DNA of 64,000 bases from CAZQQU01 sp964595625 (GCA_964595625.1 CAZQQU010000006.1:67686-131685); one strand, 5' to 3'; numbered from the stretch's first letter, positions 34,217 to 44,039 are shown. A program made the numbers and translations. Notes: a model not told the origin generated them from the sequence alone.

Positions 34217-35383
34217 GTGCAAAATCGGTATAGTCAACGCGGCGTTTCTGCGGATAAAGAGGATGTTCATCAGGCTATCAAAAATGTGGACAAAGGCCTA
34301 TTTCCCAAGAGTTTTTGTAAAATCGTTCCGGATTATCTGACCGGTGATGAGGAGTATTGTCTGATTATGCACGCTGACGGGGCGGGAACCAAATCGTCCT
34401 TGGCGTATATGTACTGGAAAGAAACCGGTGATTTATCGGTGTGGAAAGGCATTGCACAGGATGCATTGGTGATGAATATAGACGACTTGTTATGTGTAGG
34501 AGCTACTGACGATATCTTACTTTCTTCCACTATTGGGCGCAATAAAAACTTGGTTCCAGGTGAGGTGATTTCTGCTATTATTAACGGTACGGAAGAACTG
34601 ATTGCGGAACTTCGGGAGTACGGGATTCTTATTCATTCTACTGGAGGAGAAACAGCTGATGTAGGCGATCTGGTTCGTACGATTATTGTGGACTCTACTG
34701 TTACGGCTCGTATGAAGCGCAGTGAGGTGATTGATAATGCCAACATTCAACCGGGTGATGTTATCGTGGGATTGGCTTCTTTTGGGCAGGCGATATACGA
34801 AAGTCAATACAATGGCGGTATGGGAAGCAACGGATTGACTTCGGCACGGCATGATGTGTTTTCAAAAATATTAGCTGAAAAATATCCCGAAACTTATGAT
34901 CCTTCAGTGCCTCTGGAGTTGGTGTATTCAGGGACCAAAAACCTATTGGATCAAGTGGAGGGTAGCCCTATAAATGCCGGGCAGTTGGTGCTTTCTCCTA
35001 CGCGAACCTATGCTCCGATTATTAAAAAAATTCTAGCTCAGTACCAATCGGATACCATTCACGGAATGGTACATTGTAGTGGAGGTGCGCAAACTAAAAT
35101 TCTTCATTTTGTAGATAATCTCCATATCATAAAGGATAATTTGTTTGAAATTCCGCCTTTGTTTAAACTTATTCAAGAACAATCGGGAACCGATTGGAAA
35201 GAAATGTACAAAGTCTTTAATATGGGCCATCGAATGGAAATTTACTGCACACCGGAGATAGCCAACGATTTGATCGCCATTTCTCAAAGTTTTGGTGTGG
35301 ATGCTCAAATTGTAGGACGGGTTGAGACTTCGGATCGTAAAAAACTTACCCTAGTGAGTCCGTTTGGAGAGTATATATACTAA
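34217..35383 (+). CDS. purM: Phosphoribosylformylglycinamidine cyclo-ligase PurM (long Bacteroidota form)
   Basis: AIR synthetase, which closes the imidazole ring with ATP in purine synthesis. Starts with GTG at 34217, just inside the predicted transcript. The 388 residues exceed the E. coli enzyme (345) but are usual for this phylum. Signatures are YSQRGVSADKEDV, ADGAGTKSSLAYMYWKETGD, NIDDLLCVGATDD, THSTGGETADVGD-type segment HSTGGETADVGDLV, and HCSGGAQTKILHF. It follows the inverted-repeat gap and is convergent with the DUF58 gene. Confidence 0.93.
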   Translation: MQNRYSQRGVSADKEDVHQAIKNVDKGLFPKSFCKIVPDYLTGDEEYCLIMHADGAGTKSSLAYMYWKETGDLSVWKGIAQDALVMNIDDLLCVGATDDILLSSTIGRNKNLVPGEVISAIINGTEELIAELREYGILIHSTGGETADVGDLVRTIIVDSTVTARMKRSEVIDNANIQPGDVIVGLASFGQAIYESQYNGGMGSNGLTSARHDVFSKILAEKYPETYDPSVPLELVYSGTKNLLDQVEGSPINAGQLVLSPTRTYAPIIKKILAQYQSDTIHGMVHCSGGAQTKILHFVDNLHIIKDNLFEIPPLFKLIQEQSGTDWKEMYKVFNMGHRMEIYCTPEIANDLIAISQSFGVDAQIVGRVETSDRKKLTLVSPFGEYIY

Positions 35384-35511
35384 GGTATTTTTCTTTTCTC
35401 TACTTAAAATGACTTATAACATCTTAGGTTAAATCCGAGTAAATTCAAATCAGGATTGTGGACTATTTCTGTTTTTGGTGGTTTTATTGGACATGTCCCA
35501 TTTTAAAACCC

Positions 35512-36843
35512 TTATAACAATCCTTTGGCTTTGATTTCGAGGTATTTGTTGATGGTATTTATGGTCAGTTCTTCGGGAGTGGTCAGTATGGTTTGTATGC
35601 CCCGTCGTTGCAGTTCGGACACCATCACTTTTTTATCGTATTGAAATTGCTGAGCGATGGTTTGGTCGTAAATTTCGAAAATAGAATCGGTGGGTTGGTC
35701 GATGAGTTTTCGTAACTCGGTATTTTCAAAAAAGACCACCACGAGCAAATGTTTTTTGGCTATGGCTGTCAAATGCGGAAGTTGGCGTTGTAGGGATGTG
35801 ATGTGTTCAAAATTGGTATAGAGTAACAACAAGCTACGCTGGGTAATATGTTTTTTAACAAAAAGCTGTAATGCACCAAAATCGGTGTCCAAAAAGTGAG
35901 TGTCTAGGTTATAAAGAGTTTCTAGTAGTAGGTTTAAATGTGATTTTTTACTTTCAGCAGGTACGTAATTTTTGATTTTGTGACCCAGTTCGAGCATTCC
36001 GGTTTTATCGCCTTTTTTTAAAGCGATATTGGCAAAAGCCAAGGTGCTGTTGATGGCGTAATCCAATAATTTTAACCCTTCAAAAGGCATTTTCATGACC
36101 CGACTGGAGTCTATAATCGAATAAATGGGTTGCATTTTTTCGTCTTGGTATTGATTGACCATTAAATCTGCTTTTTTGGCCGTCGATTTCCAGTTGATGG
36201 TGCGTATATCATCACCGGGGGCGTATTCTTTGATTTGTTCAAATTCCATGGTGTGACCAATCCGCCGAATTTTTTTTATACCTGAAAATAACAAACGGTT
36301 GGAGACGGCTAAAAAGTCGTATTTTTTCATTTGTATAAACGACGGATACACCTTAACCATTTGTCCGTTATCAAATTTAAATCGTCGGCGACACAGTCCG
36401 ATACGGGTATTTATATACACATTGATTCTTCCGAAGTGGTATTCTCCACGTTCTACCGGACGTATTTCGTATTGTAAAGTGGTTTGGTTTTTTCCCGTCA
36501 GGGAAAAAGAAATGGAGAAATCTCGTTTTTGTAATTGCACGGGGAGTTCGTCTATGACTGTGCCATAAATGGTGAAGGGAAATTTGTTTTGTACCTGTAT
36601 GTTAACCGGATTGGGGTCGCCATTCGAAAATTTTTCAGGCAACAACCTCCGGGCGTAGAAAGCTTTTTTTTGGTAGAGCATGATGATTTCCATCAAAATC
36701 AAACAAACTCCCCCCAGCACCGTCAGCCACACCCAGGCGTAAAGCGGTTTTAACCAGTAGGACAAGGCAAAAGCCAAGGCCCAAGCTGTGAGCAAGTAAA
36801 AGAAACGGGGGGTAAAATACAGTGACTTGATGAATCGGATCAT
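35512..36843 (-). CDS. DUF58 domain protein
   Basis: 443-residue protein with two N-terminal membrane helices (about residues 10-60) and the DUF58 signature YAPGDDIRTINWKSTAKKADLMVNQYQDE (in part) around 205-235. A von Willebrand A-like segment follows (SIIDSSRVM, DSSR resembling a metal site). DUF58 proteins are almost always encoded beside MoxR ATPases, as here (one base apart). They are thought to be substrates or adaptors of the AAA+ chaperone; the real target is unknown. Last gene of the minus-strand unit. Confidence 0.87.
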   Translation of the reverse strand: MIRFIKSLYFTPRFFYLLTAWALAFALSYWLKPLYAWVWLTVLGGVCLILMEIIMLYQKKAFYARRLLPEKFSNGDPNPVNIQVQNKFPFTIYGTVIDELPVQLQKRDFSISFSLTGKNQTTLQYEIRPVERGEYHFGRINVYINTRIGLCRRRFKFDNGQMVKVYPSFIQMKKYDFLAVSNRLLFSGIKKIRRIGHTMEFEQIKEYAPGDDIRTINWKSTAKKADLMVNQYQDEKMQPIYSIIDSSRVMKMPFEGLKLLDYAINSTLAFANIALKKGDKTGMLELGHKIKNYVPAESKKSHLNLLLETLYNLDTHFLDTDFGALQLFVKKHITQRSLLLLYTNFEHITSLQRQLPHLTAIAKKHLLVVVFFENTELRKLIDQPTDSIFEIYDQTIAQQFQYDKKVMVSELQRRGIQTILTTPEELTINTINKYLEIKAKGLL

Positions 36844-36844
36844 A

Positions 36845-37843
36845 TTATCGAGGTATTTCGATAGATTGAACGATGATATCGATCACATTTTCCGGGGTCA
36901 TGCCTTCCATTTCCCTTTCGGGGGAAAGTATAAGTCGGTGGGACAGCACCGGATATAATGTTTTTTTAATATCGTCGGGGGTTACAAAATCCCTACCTTG
37001 AATAGCAGCGAAAGCTTTGGAGGCGTTCATAATAGCGATGGAGGCTCGTGGAGAAGCTCCCAAGTAGAGGTGGGGATGCGATCGTGTTTTATCCACAATT
37101 TGAGCGATATAACTGATGAGTTTGTCTTCGATGAGTACTTCTTGTACCAACTGACGGAAGGTACGTAAAGCCTCGGTGGATAGTAGGTTATTTATTTCCT
37201 TTTCAGGCAATTCCATTTTGCGCTGGTGGTGAGTTTTGAGTATCTCAATTTCATTTTCTAGGGTGGGGTAAGTGACTTTGATTTTAAATAAAAATCGGTC
37301 CAATTGGGCTTCGGGTAGGGCGTAGGTACCTTCTTGTTCTACCGGGTTTTGGGTAGCTAACACCATAAAAGGAAAGTCCATCGAGTATTTAACCCCATCC
37401 ATGGTTACTTGGTGTTCTTCCATCACTTCAAACAAAGCCGATTGTGTTTTGGCCGGAGCCCGGTTAATTTCGTCAATGAGGATAATATTTGAAAATATAG
37501 GTCCTTTTTTAAATTCAAATTCGGAAGTTTTGAGATTAAAAATGGAGGTACCTAACACATCACTAGGCATCAAATCGGGAGTAAATTGGATTCGGTTAAA
37601 TTCGGTTTGGATCGCTTTCGAAAACAATTTGGCCGTTAAAGTTTTAGCAATTCCGGGGACACCTTCAATCAGTACGTGGCCTGGGGCCAATAATCCTACC
37701 AGCAGTAGTTCGATAAAATCGTTTTGCCCCACGATAACTTGGCTGAGGTGCTTTTTAATTTGGGTAGCCGCTTCTTGGAGTTCGTGTAAAGGCAAACGAC
37801 TTTCAAAGGTCATTTCATGAGACTGAGTTTCTTGATTTTCCAT
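36845..37843 (-). CDS. MoxR family AAA+ ATPase
   Basis: 332-residue MoxR-type ATPase. Walker A is GVPGIAKTLTAKLF, Walker B ILIDEINRAPAKTQSALFEVMEE, sensor 1 ATQNPVEQEGTYALPEAQLDRFLF. The MoxR lid motif GASPRASIAIMNASKAFA is present. Such ATPases act as chaperones in assembly of envelope complexes. It overlaps the DUF4350 gene by 29 bases and precedes DUF58 by one base, so the three are tightly coupled. Confidence 0.93.
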   Translation of the reverse strand: MENQETQSHEMTFESRLPLHELQEAATQIKKHLSQVIVGQNDFIELLLVGLLAPGHVLIEGVPGIAKTLTAKLFSKAIQTEFNRIQFTPDLMPSDVLGTSIFNLKTSEFEFKKGPIFSNIILIDEINRAPAKTQSALFEVMEEHQVTMDGVKYSMDFPFMVLATQNPVEQEGTYALPEAQLDRFLFKIKVTYPTLENEIEILKTHHQRKMELPEKEINNLLSTEALRTFRQLVQEVLIEDKLISYIAQIVDKTRSHPHLYLGASPRASIAIMNASKAFAAIQGRDFVTPDDIKKTLYPVLSHRLILSPEREMEGMTPENVIDIIVQSIEIPR

Positions 37844-39056
37844 CTATTTGTGATTTAAATTCTTGTATATTTTTATGTAATTCTATCAGTTCTTGGTCGG
37901 TTACTTGGGCTTGGTTTTGCAGTTGTTGAAAGGTATTGAATAATTGTTTTAATTTTTCTACCGAAATCGAACTTACCGAAGCTAAATTTTTAAAAAATCG
38001 ATTGTCGATCTGATCGGTGGGAACTCGCAATCGGGTACGTATATATTCTAAAAACAGGGCTATTTGTTTTTGAGCGATGGCTAAGTTATTGCGGTTTTCG
38101 AGGTACAATCCGGCAATGGTTTGGGTATATTCGTAGGTTTTGTTGGTAGGAGGTTTTTTAATTGGGATGGCTCGTTGTTTTCTTTTTCCTTCAAAAAAAA
38201 CAAATAATACACAACCGATTAACAGGGTATAATAACTCCACTTGAGGTGTTTGTTGTACAAAATGACTCGTAAGGGCGAATAGCTTTGGGCTTTACCCGA
38301 TTTGTAATAATTATCCCAATACACCGGACGGCTGTCGTTGATATAGGACAAAACATGTTCTGTATAGGAACTGTATTGGTGGGGATGAAGTAAGAAATAA
38401 TTAGAAAATACATCGTCCATCGTGTGGATATAAACCGCTCCTTGTCCTTGTTGAACCTTGATGAAATTGGCCAATGGTTGCACTATTTCAAGTTGGTTTT
38501 CATATATCTGAGTTTCACCTAAAACCGTGGTGTTTAACGTATCCAAACGGTTAAAATAGACCATGTGTACCTGTTGGTCGTAAAAGTAGGTTTGGGTAGG
38601 TGATCTATTTGGGTCGGTGAGTCGTAATAAAGGTTTTGTGGTTAAATAATTGGGATGAAAAGCGATTCGGGTATCGAATTTTAGGGTATCATAAAGAGCC
38701 GGGCTGAGGTCGGTGGCCGCTAAAAAGAGGTTGTTACCTCGGGAAACCCAGTCTAATAAAACACTTAGTTCCGCTTCGTCAAAATCCAAACGGTCATTAA
38801 CAAAAAAATAAGTTCCCTGCATGGTACTATCCTTTGTTACCAATTCCAGATAAGGAGGTTGGTCAACATCAATAAGTTGCTGTTTGAAATGATCTTTTAA
38901 TAGGGTGTGTAAAACCTTGGCGCCATAGGGAATTTTATCATTTTTGTTGTAGGTGGGATACCAATTAATGGGAGTAGGCTGACTGGACTCCAGAAAGACC
39001 AATACAGCCAGCAATGCCACAAAAACCCCTAGTGTTATTTTTTGAAATTTACTCAT
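37815..39056 (-). CDS. DUF4350 domain membrane protein
   Basis: 413-residue protein: one N-terminal membrane helix (residues 5-24), a DUF4350 domain exposed to the periplasm (about 30-260), then a second helix near 275-290 and a soluble tail of about 120 residues. It is a regular member of MoxR/DUF58 loci in Bacteroidota. Overlaps the DUF4129 gene start by 4 bases (ATGA) and moxR by 29. Role unknown; an envelope receptor is possible. Confidence 0.78.
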   Translation of the reverse strand: MSKFQKITLGVFVALLAVLVFLESSQPTPINWYPTYNKNDKIPYGAKVLHTLLKDHFKQQLIDVDQPPYLELVTKDSTMQGTYFFVNDRLDFDEAELSVLLDWVSRGNNLFLAATDLSPALYDTLKFDTRIAFHPNYLTTKPLLRLTDPNRSPTQTYFYDQQVHMVYFNRLDTLNTTVLGETQIYENQLEIVQPLANFIKVQQGQGAVYIHTMDDVFSNYFLLHPHQYSSYTEHVLSYINDSRPVYWDNYYKSGKAQSYSPLRVILYNKHLKWSYYTLLIGCVLFVFFEGKRKQRAIPIKKPPTNKTYEYTQTIAGLYLENRNNLAIAQKQIALFLEYIRTRLRVPTDQIDNRFFKNLASVSSISVEKLKQLFNTFQQLQNQAQVTDQELIELHKNIQEFKSQIDGKSRNSVS

Positions 39057-39823
39057 GGTTGGGTGGCAATTATATTTTCTAAATCATTAAAAATAGGTCG
39101 AACTTGGAAGTATTCTTTTTCTGAAACTTTAAAGTTGCCATACCAAGTGTGGTCGTATAAATTGGTTACTCTTGTAAAGCTATTTTCTAATGGCGTGTTT
39201 TTTAATTCGTTTAGATAATCTGAGTTGGTCTTATCAAATTGATATTGAATAAGCTCCCTTTCTGACAGTTGTTGGATGATATATAAATAGGAGTAACGTA
39301 CTGCCAATCGGAAGTTTTTTTGAGCCAAGGCTTGATCGATTAACTCATGGATGTTTCCAGTTTTGATGATTTCTTCTTCTTCGGTGTAAAAAACTTCTCC
39401 TGCCTCTGGGTCTTCCAGCCAAGCAGCACCGGGATTGAGTTTGTAAAATACCCAAATTATAAATCCAAGTGCAACGGCTATAATGATATACGGTAAGGCT
39501 TGATACATAAATTTTAAAAAACCATTCTCGGCATAATTGTTTCCAAAGATGCTTTTCCAAAGGTTTCGCCAGAGATTACCGAGCCAATTTTTAAATTGTT
39601 GCCAAAGAGAAGGTTCTTTCTCCTCGAGATGGTCATAATAATCGTAATCGGGGTCTTTATGAAAACGCTCCAACACACTTGGGTTAAATTCAATAGGTAG
39701 TACCTCCAGAGAATCCAAAAATTGGGGATAGAACTCTGGAGCGGAGTGAGGCGCATCCTGGGCCACCACCGGAAAGAGTTTGAATAAGCCTACTAATAGA
39801 AATATGAATAGCCTGGATATCAT
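39053..39823 (-). CDS. DUF4129 domain membrane protein
   Basis: 256-residue protein: signal peptide-like N-terminus (MISRLFIFLLVGLFKLFPVVAQ), periplasmic segment (about 25-95), membrane helix (about 105-125), and a C-terminal DUF4129 domain (RLAVRYSYLYIIQQLSERELIQ). DUF4129 is found fused to or next to transglutaminase and MoxR/DUF58 systems. Overlaps both neighbouring genes by 4 bases, a strongly coupled operon. Confidence 0.78.
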   Translation of the reverse strand: MISRLFIFLLVGLFKLFPVVAQDAPHSAPEFYPQFLDSLEVLPIEFNPSVLERFHKDPDYDYYDHLEEKEPSLWQQFKNWLGNLWRNLWKSIFGNNYAENGFLKFMYQALPYIIIAVALGFIIWVFYKLNPGAAWLEDPEAGEVFYTEEEEIIKTGNIHELIDQALAQKNFRLAVRYSYLYIIQQLSERELIQYQFDKTNSDYLNELKNTPLENSFTRVTNLYDHTWYGNFKVSEKEYFQVRPIFNDLENIIATQP

Positions 39824-40734
39824 GATTCTCTCTGGCCTATAGTTTCAATACTTTCTAGGGTTCCAGTAAAGTTTTTACGTTCGTTGAGATTAAAATATAT
39901 AAATGCACCGGCAATAATTTGAATGCTAAGAAGTACATATTGTGCAATTACACCGAAGGTATTTAAGATGAGTTCCACCCAATCTATTTGTGCTTCTTCG
40001 TAGTAAACGTATTCTTGAGTAGAAACAAACTCCTGGATGAATAAATAAATAAAGGCAGGTATGTTAAAGACCATGATTAAGGCTATATAAATTAACCCAA
40101 TCACTAACAAAGCAAGAAAGGTTACCCACCATTGGGAGCTAATCAATTTAAAACTTTGATTTATGACACTACTATTAGGTAAACCTTCAAACACGGAAAT
40201 GGGATAAGTGATAGAAAAAACCACAAAAAAGTAGACTATGGGCACAAAAAAGAACAGTAACACCAACCAAAACAAATTCCCCAAAAGAAATCCTAAAATA
40301 CCTGTAATAAAAGAACTTATCAATACAACCACAACCATAATTATACCGGTTAAAAGGATAAGACCTATTATTTTCATAAAATTCCTTTTAATTCCTGCTC
40401 TAATATCCGCATCATGGACTTGTCCTTGATTGTTAATATACGATTGGATATAGTTTAAAGTAATACTGTAACAAAGTGCTGAGTATACCAAGGCACTTAT
40501 CAATAGTATAAATAAGTTAATGAAATTAAACGTATCCTGAGGAATAGGATTATATTCTGGGTCGTTATTAATGGAATAGATGGATGCGGTAATAATGACC
40601 AGCACCAAAGGGATGCCGGCAAAACGGACGATATATTTTAACAGATTTTGTCCCTCGAGTCTGATAAAGGCAAAGGTGTCTGAAATTATTTCACCGACCT
40701 CGCGGCGTTTTTTAAAGATCAATATTTTTTTCAT
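39820..40734 (-). CDS. Six-helix membrane protein of the MoxR/DUF58 locus
   Basis: 304-residue polytopic inner membrane protein of no recognised family. About six hydrophobic segments are visible, starting near residue 35 (LKYIVRFAGIPLVLVIITA). The N-terminus is basic. It overlaps its neighbours by 4 and 23 bases (DUF4129 and SpoIIM-like), which places it in the same coupled unit. By position it corresponds to the uncharacterised membrane protein seen between DUF4129 and SpoIIM genes in other Bacteroidota. Confidence 0.72.
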   Translation of the reverse strand: MKKILIFKKRREVGEIISDTFAFIRLEGQNLLKYIVRFAGIPLVLVIITASIYSINNDPEYNPIPQDTFNFINLFILLISALVYSALCYSITLNYIQSYINNQGQVHDADIRAGIKRNFMKIIGLILLTGIIMVVVVLISSFITGILGFLLGNLFWLVLLFFFVPIVYFFVVFSITYPISVFEGLPNSSVINQSFKLISSQWWVTFLALLVIGLIYIALIMVFNIPAFIYLFIQEFVSTQEYVYYEEAQIDWVELILNTFGVIAQYVLLSIQIIAGAFIYFNLNERKNFTGTLESIETIGQRES

Positions 40735-41683
40735 GTTTGTTTTTTAGTTGGATAGGAAAATAAACATAATAAAACAAAATAAACAACAGCGAACCACCGA
40801 TGATGAAGATAGCCAACCAATCAGGCATTTGGGTGTAACGGGTTACAAAACCTTCTAAGAAACCGGCAATTATAAAAAATGGAATGGTGCTAATCAAAAT
40901 TTTAAGCCCGTCTTTAGCTCCTCGCATAAACGATTCCAATCGGGTGTATGTCCCGGGAAACAGAATACTGTTGCCCAATACCAATCCGGCGCAAGCTGCT
41001 ATTATGATTACTGAAATTTCAATGGTACCGTGTATCCAAATAGTTCGTACCGATTCCCAACCCAATCCTTGTTGGAAAAAAAAATATTGAAAAGCACCTA
41101 CCATCACCGCGTTGTTCATCAGAATATACAGTGTTCCTATACTCAGGAAAACCCCAAATGTAAATGCAGTTAGTGCCACCCGGATGTTATTAATAGTGAT
41201 TCCGAGAAACATTTCGGTTTGATTCATCTCTTTATAGACCGCCATAGGATCCCCTTTTTCAATATTGGCCAACGTCATGTTCACATAACCATCCCCCATT
41301 ATCAACCGAACAAAATCACCATCTTGAGAGGAAGAAAAAGCACCAATGGCTGCAAAAACCAAAAAAAGGACCAACGCCAGAACCAATTGTTTGTGGTAAT
41401 TCACAAAAAACAACGGAAAGTCATGAGTATAAAATCTCAGTAACCGATTTCTGGATTCGCGTTTGTTTTTGTAAATCTTTTGGTGCGCCAAAGACGACAG
41501 GTTATTGAGGTATTTATAGGTATTGCTTTGAGGATAAAAAGTTTGTGCATAACTCAAGTGATCGGTAACTTCTATATACAATGCACTGAGCTCGTCTGGG
41601 GAAATAATGGTATTATTACGCAGAACACTTTCAAATCTAGTCCATTTGTCTTTATTTTGCTTTACAAAAGCAGCCTCGCGCAT
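40712..41683 (-). CDS. Stage II sporulation protein M-like (DUF95) membrane protein
   Basis: 323-residue membrane protein with the SpoIIM fold: N-terminal soluble helical domain (about 90 residues), then about five membrane helices. Blocks IWIHGTIEISVIIIAACAGL and GNSILFPGTYTRLESFMRGAKDGLKIL are typical. SpoIIM in Firmicutes is part of the peptidoglycan-degrading DMP complex, but this organism has no sign of sporulation, so here it is likely an envelope component. First gene of the minus-strand unit of six, divergent from RDD at 41721. Confidence 0.85.
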   Translation of the reverse strand: MREAAFVKQNKDKWTRFESVLRNNTIISPDELSALYIEVTDHLSYAQTFYPQSNTYKYLNNLSSLAHQKIYKNKRESRNRLLRFYTHDFPLFFVNYHKQLVLALVLFLVFAAIGAFSSSQDGDFVRLIMGDGYVNMTLANIEKGDPMAVYKEMNQTEMFLGITINNIRVALTAFTFGVFLSIGTLYILMNNAVMVGAFQYFFFQQGLGWESVRTIWIHGTIEISVIIIAACAGLVLGNSILFPGTYTRLESFMRGAKDGLKILISTIPFFIIAGFLEGFVTRYTQMPDWLAIFIIGGSLLFILFYYVYFPIQLKNKHEKNIDL

Positions 41684-41720
41684 GATTTGTTAAAATTTAA
41701 AATTCAAAGAAACGCCATTA

Positions 41721-42443
41721 ATGGATAATTTTCAAATAGAAACTGCGCAAAATGTAAATATTTTTCAAAATGTTGCCGGAATAGGCGAAAGAATCCTCGC
41801 TTTTATGATAGACTTAGTGATTCAAATCGCCTATGGTATTGCAGTTCTTTTATTGTTTAACAGTTTGGATATGTTAGATAACGACGATCATTTATACTTG
41901 ATTATAATGACGGTCGGTATTCCTATTTTTATTTACCATTTGGTGTTTGAAAGTTTGTGGAACGGTCAAAGTATTGGTAAAAGAATATTAAAAATACGAG
42001 TGGTTAAGATGGACGGTTCCCAACCTGAGTTTTCAAACTACTTGTTGCGGTGGCTGTTGCGATTAATCGACATCAACCTCTTCTCTGGAGTGGTAGGAAC
42101 AGTCACTATTTTACTCAATGGCAAAGGACAAAGATTGGGCGACTTAGCAGCCGGAACCACTGTTATAACCGAGCGTAAAGAACAGGATTTCAGTAGGTTG
42201 TTGCAAATGGATTTTGAGGAAGGCTACACACCCACCTATCCTCAAGTTACTGTATTTACGGACCGAGAAATGCAATTGATCAAAGACAATTATACCTGGG
42301 CTAAAAACACCGGAAATCACCATATTATCCTTAAGTTATACCACAAAATTACCGAGGTGATGGAAGTGAGTGTAGAGGACAAACCCATCGACTTTATCGA
42401 TACAGTAATCAAAGATTATATTTATTATACCCAACATTCATGA
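41721..42443 (+). CDS. RDD family membrane protein
   Basis: 240-residue membrane protein with the RDD domain (about residues 10-150). The characteristic R and D residues are in GIGERILAFMIDLVIQIA, and WNGQSIGKRILKIRVVKMDG and RLGDLAAGTTVIT are conserved. RDD proteins are commonly encoded with SpoIIM-like and MoxR genes. It overlaps the TRIC gene start by 4 bases and is divergent from the SpoIIM-like gene by 37 bases. Confidence 0.88.
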   Translation: MDNFQIETAQNVNIFQNVAGIGERILAFMIDLVIQIAYGIAVLLLFNSLDMLDNDDHLYLIIMTVGIPIFIYHLVFESLWNGQSIGKRILKIRVVKMDGSQPEFSNYLLRWLLRLIDINLFSGVVGTVTILLNGKGQRLGDLAAGTTVITERKEQDFSRLLQMDFEEGYTPTYPQVTVFTDREMQLIKDNYTWAKNTGNHHIILKLYHKITEVMEVSVEDKPIDFIDTVIKDYIYYTQHS

Positions 42444-43048
42444 GTATTTCTTTTGTTTTTGATGTACTGGGCGTAATTGCCTTTTCCATATCCGGAGTAC
42501 TGAGTGGGGTTAACAAACGCTTAGACATTTTTGGGATTTTTATTATTGCCTTTGTCACGTCGGTTGGGGGAGGTACTTTACGGGATATAATGCTTAATCT
42601 ACCGGTGTTTTGGATGCAAAATATGTTGTATTCTTATCTAATTTTTGTATCCGGTTTACTGGCGGTTATTTTTAGAAAGAAACTCTACTATCTCAAAAAT
42701 TCACTTTTTCTATTTGATACCATAGGTATTTCACTTTATACCATTATTGGTATTCAAAAAGGAATCGAAGCCGAATTGCATCCTTTGATTTGTATTTTCT
42801 TGGGCATCCTCTCGGCATGTTTCGGAGGGGTGTTGCGAGATATTTTATGTAACGAAATTCCAATTATATTTAGAAAAGAAATTTATGCCACCGCTTGCCT
42901 TTCCGGTGGAATAATTTTCTTTGTATTAACCTATTTTTCGGTACCCCCAAACTGGGTGGTTATACTCTCCGGAGCCGTAGTTTTTACCGTAAGGCTTTCA
43001 GCCGTACTTTTTAAATGGAGTTTGCCTTCGCTTTATCAAAAGGATTAA
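42440..43048 (+). CDS. TRIC-type cation channel family protein (UPF0126)
   Basis: 202-residue membrane protein with seven helices of the bacterial TRIC family, known as trimeric monovalent cation channels. The repeat signatures GGGTLRD (in SVGGGTLRDIML) and GGVLRD (in CFGGVLRDILC) show the internal duplication. It overlaps the RDD gene by 4 bases, and is not necessarily part of the MoxR system. Confidence 0.9.
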   Translation: MSISFVFDVLGVIAFSISGVLSGVNKRLDIFGIFIIAFVTSVGGGTLRDIMLNLPVFWMQNMLYSYLIFVSGLLAVIFRKKLYYLKNSLFLFDTIGISLYTIIGIQKGIEAELHPLICIFLGILSACFGGVLRDILCNEIPIIFRKEIYATACLSGGIIFFVLTYFSVPPNWVVILSGAVVFTVRLSAVLFKWSLPSLYQKD

Positions 43049-43119
43049 GTGAAGTTATTTAATTAATTGAAAATTAACAACATATTCTTTTAGTATAAGA
43101 AAAATCTATACCTCATTTT

Positions 43120-44016
43120 ATGTTAAAAATCTGGATTCAAGCAGCGCGATTACGAACCTTACCCTTATCGGTTTCGGGGATTATTACCGGTACCGCTTTG
43201 GCCATAAAAGAAGGACTTTTTGATGGGGTTATTTTTACATTAGCTATACTTACTACACTCGGTTTTCAGGTACTTTCTAACTTTGCTAACGATTATGGCG
43301 ATGGTCTCAAAGGAACCGATAATGAGGACCGGATCGGACCCAAACGGGTTTTACAAAGTGGATTATTAACAGCCCAACAACTCAAACGGGGAATGATTAT
43401 TACGGTTATATTAACACTGGTGGCTGCTTTGTTGTTAATTTTCCGGGCATTTGGTACTGAGCATATTACCTATTTGGTGGTGTTTTTTATATTGGGAATT
43501 GTATCCATCGTTGCAGCCATTAAATATACCGTAGGGCAGGCAGCCTATGGCTATAGAGCTTTAGGCGATGTATTTGTGTTTGTTTTTTTTGGACTATTGG
43601 CCGTAGTGGGGAGTTATTTTTTATATAGTCACCAACTCCATGGGTGGGTCTGGTTTCCGGCGATCAGTATTGGGTTGCTTAGTACAGCAGTGCTGAATCT
43701 CAACAATATGAGAGACCTGCAGTCGGATCAAAAAGCCCATAAAATCACCTTACCGATTTTGTTGGGAATAAGACGTGCTAAAATGTATCATTATACCCTC
43801 CTGTTGCTGGCCTATGCATCAGCTTTTGTATATTTTTACTTTACTGCGACCAAGTTCTATCATTACTTGCCCTTGTTAGCTTTTCTACCGATTTTACAGC
43901 ATACTAAAACAGTTATGCACACCCAACAACCCCAACACTTGGATCCGGAATTAAAGAAAGTGGCTATCAGTACTTTTCTATTTGCTGTGTTATTTTTTAT
44001 TACCTTGCTTTTTTAA
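43120..44016 (+). CDS. menA: 1,4-dihydroxy-2-naphthoate polyprenyltransferase MenA
   Basis: UbiA-superfamily integral membrane prenyltransferase (298 residues), the penultimate menaquinone step: DHNA plus polyprenyl diphosphate gives demethylmenaquinone. The Asp motifs are NDYGDGLKGTDNEDR and NNMRDLQSDQKAHKITLP. WIQAARLRTLPLSVSGIITG is the typical N-terminus. It begins the men region (menA-499 aa-MBL-menC-CPBP-menE). About eight membrane helices. Confidence 0.94.
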   Translation: MLKIWIQAARLRTLPLSVSGIITGTALAIKEGLFDGVIFTLAILTTLGFQVLSNFANDYGDGLKGTDNEDRIGPKRVLQSGLLTAQQLKRGMIITVILTLVAALLLIFRAFGTEHITYLVVFFILGIVSIVAAIKYTVGQAAYGYRALGDVFVFVFFGLLAVVGSYFLYSHQLHGWVWFPAISIGLLSTAVLNLNNMRDLQSDQKAHKITLPILLGIRRAKMYHYTLLLLAYASAFVYFYFTATKFYHYLPLLAFLPILQHTKTVMHTQQPQHLDPELKKVAISTFLFAVLFFITLLF

Positions 44017-44039
44017 TGTGTTTCTCTAAATTTAAACTG

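Noticed and set aside
34048..34233. Small ORF between lpdA and purM
   Set aside because: It overlaps the purM start and the inverted repeats and encodes an unlikely sequence.
35489..35498. Palindrome GGACATGTCC downstream of purM
   Set aside because: It has no T-run and no gene relation; a 10-base palindrome of this kind can arise by chance.
40712..41683. SpoIIM-like gene as evidence of sporulation
   Set aside because: The protein belongs to a Bacteroidota membrane locus and no other sporulation genes occur in the window.
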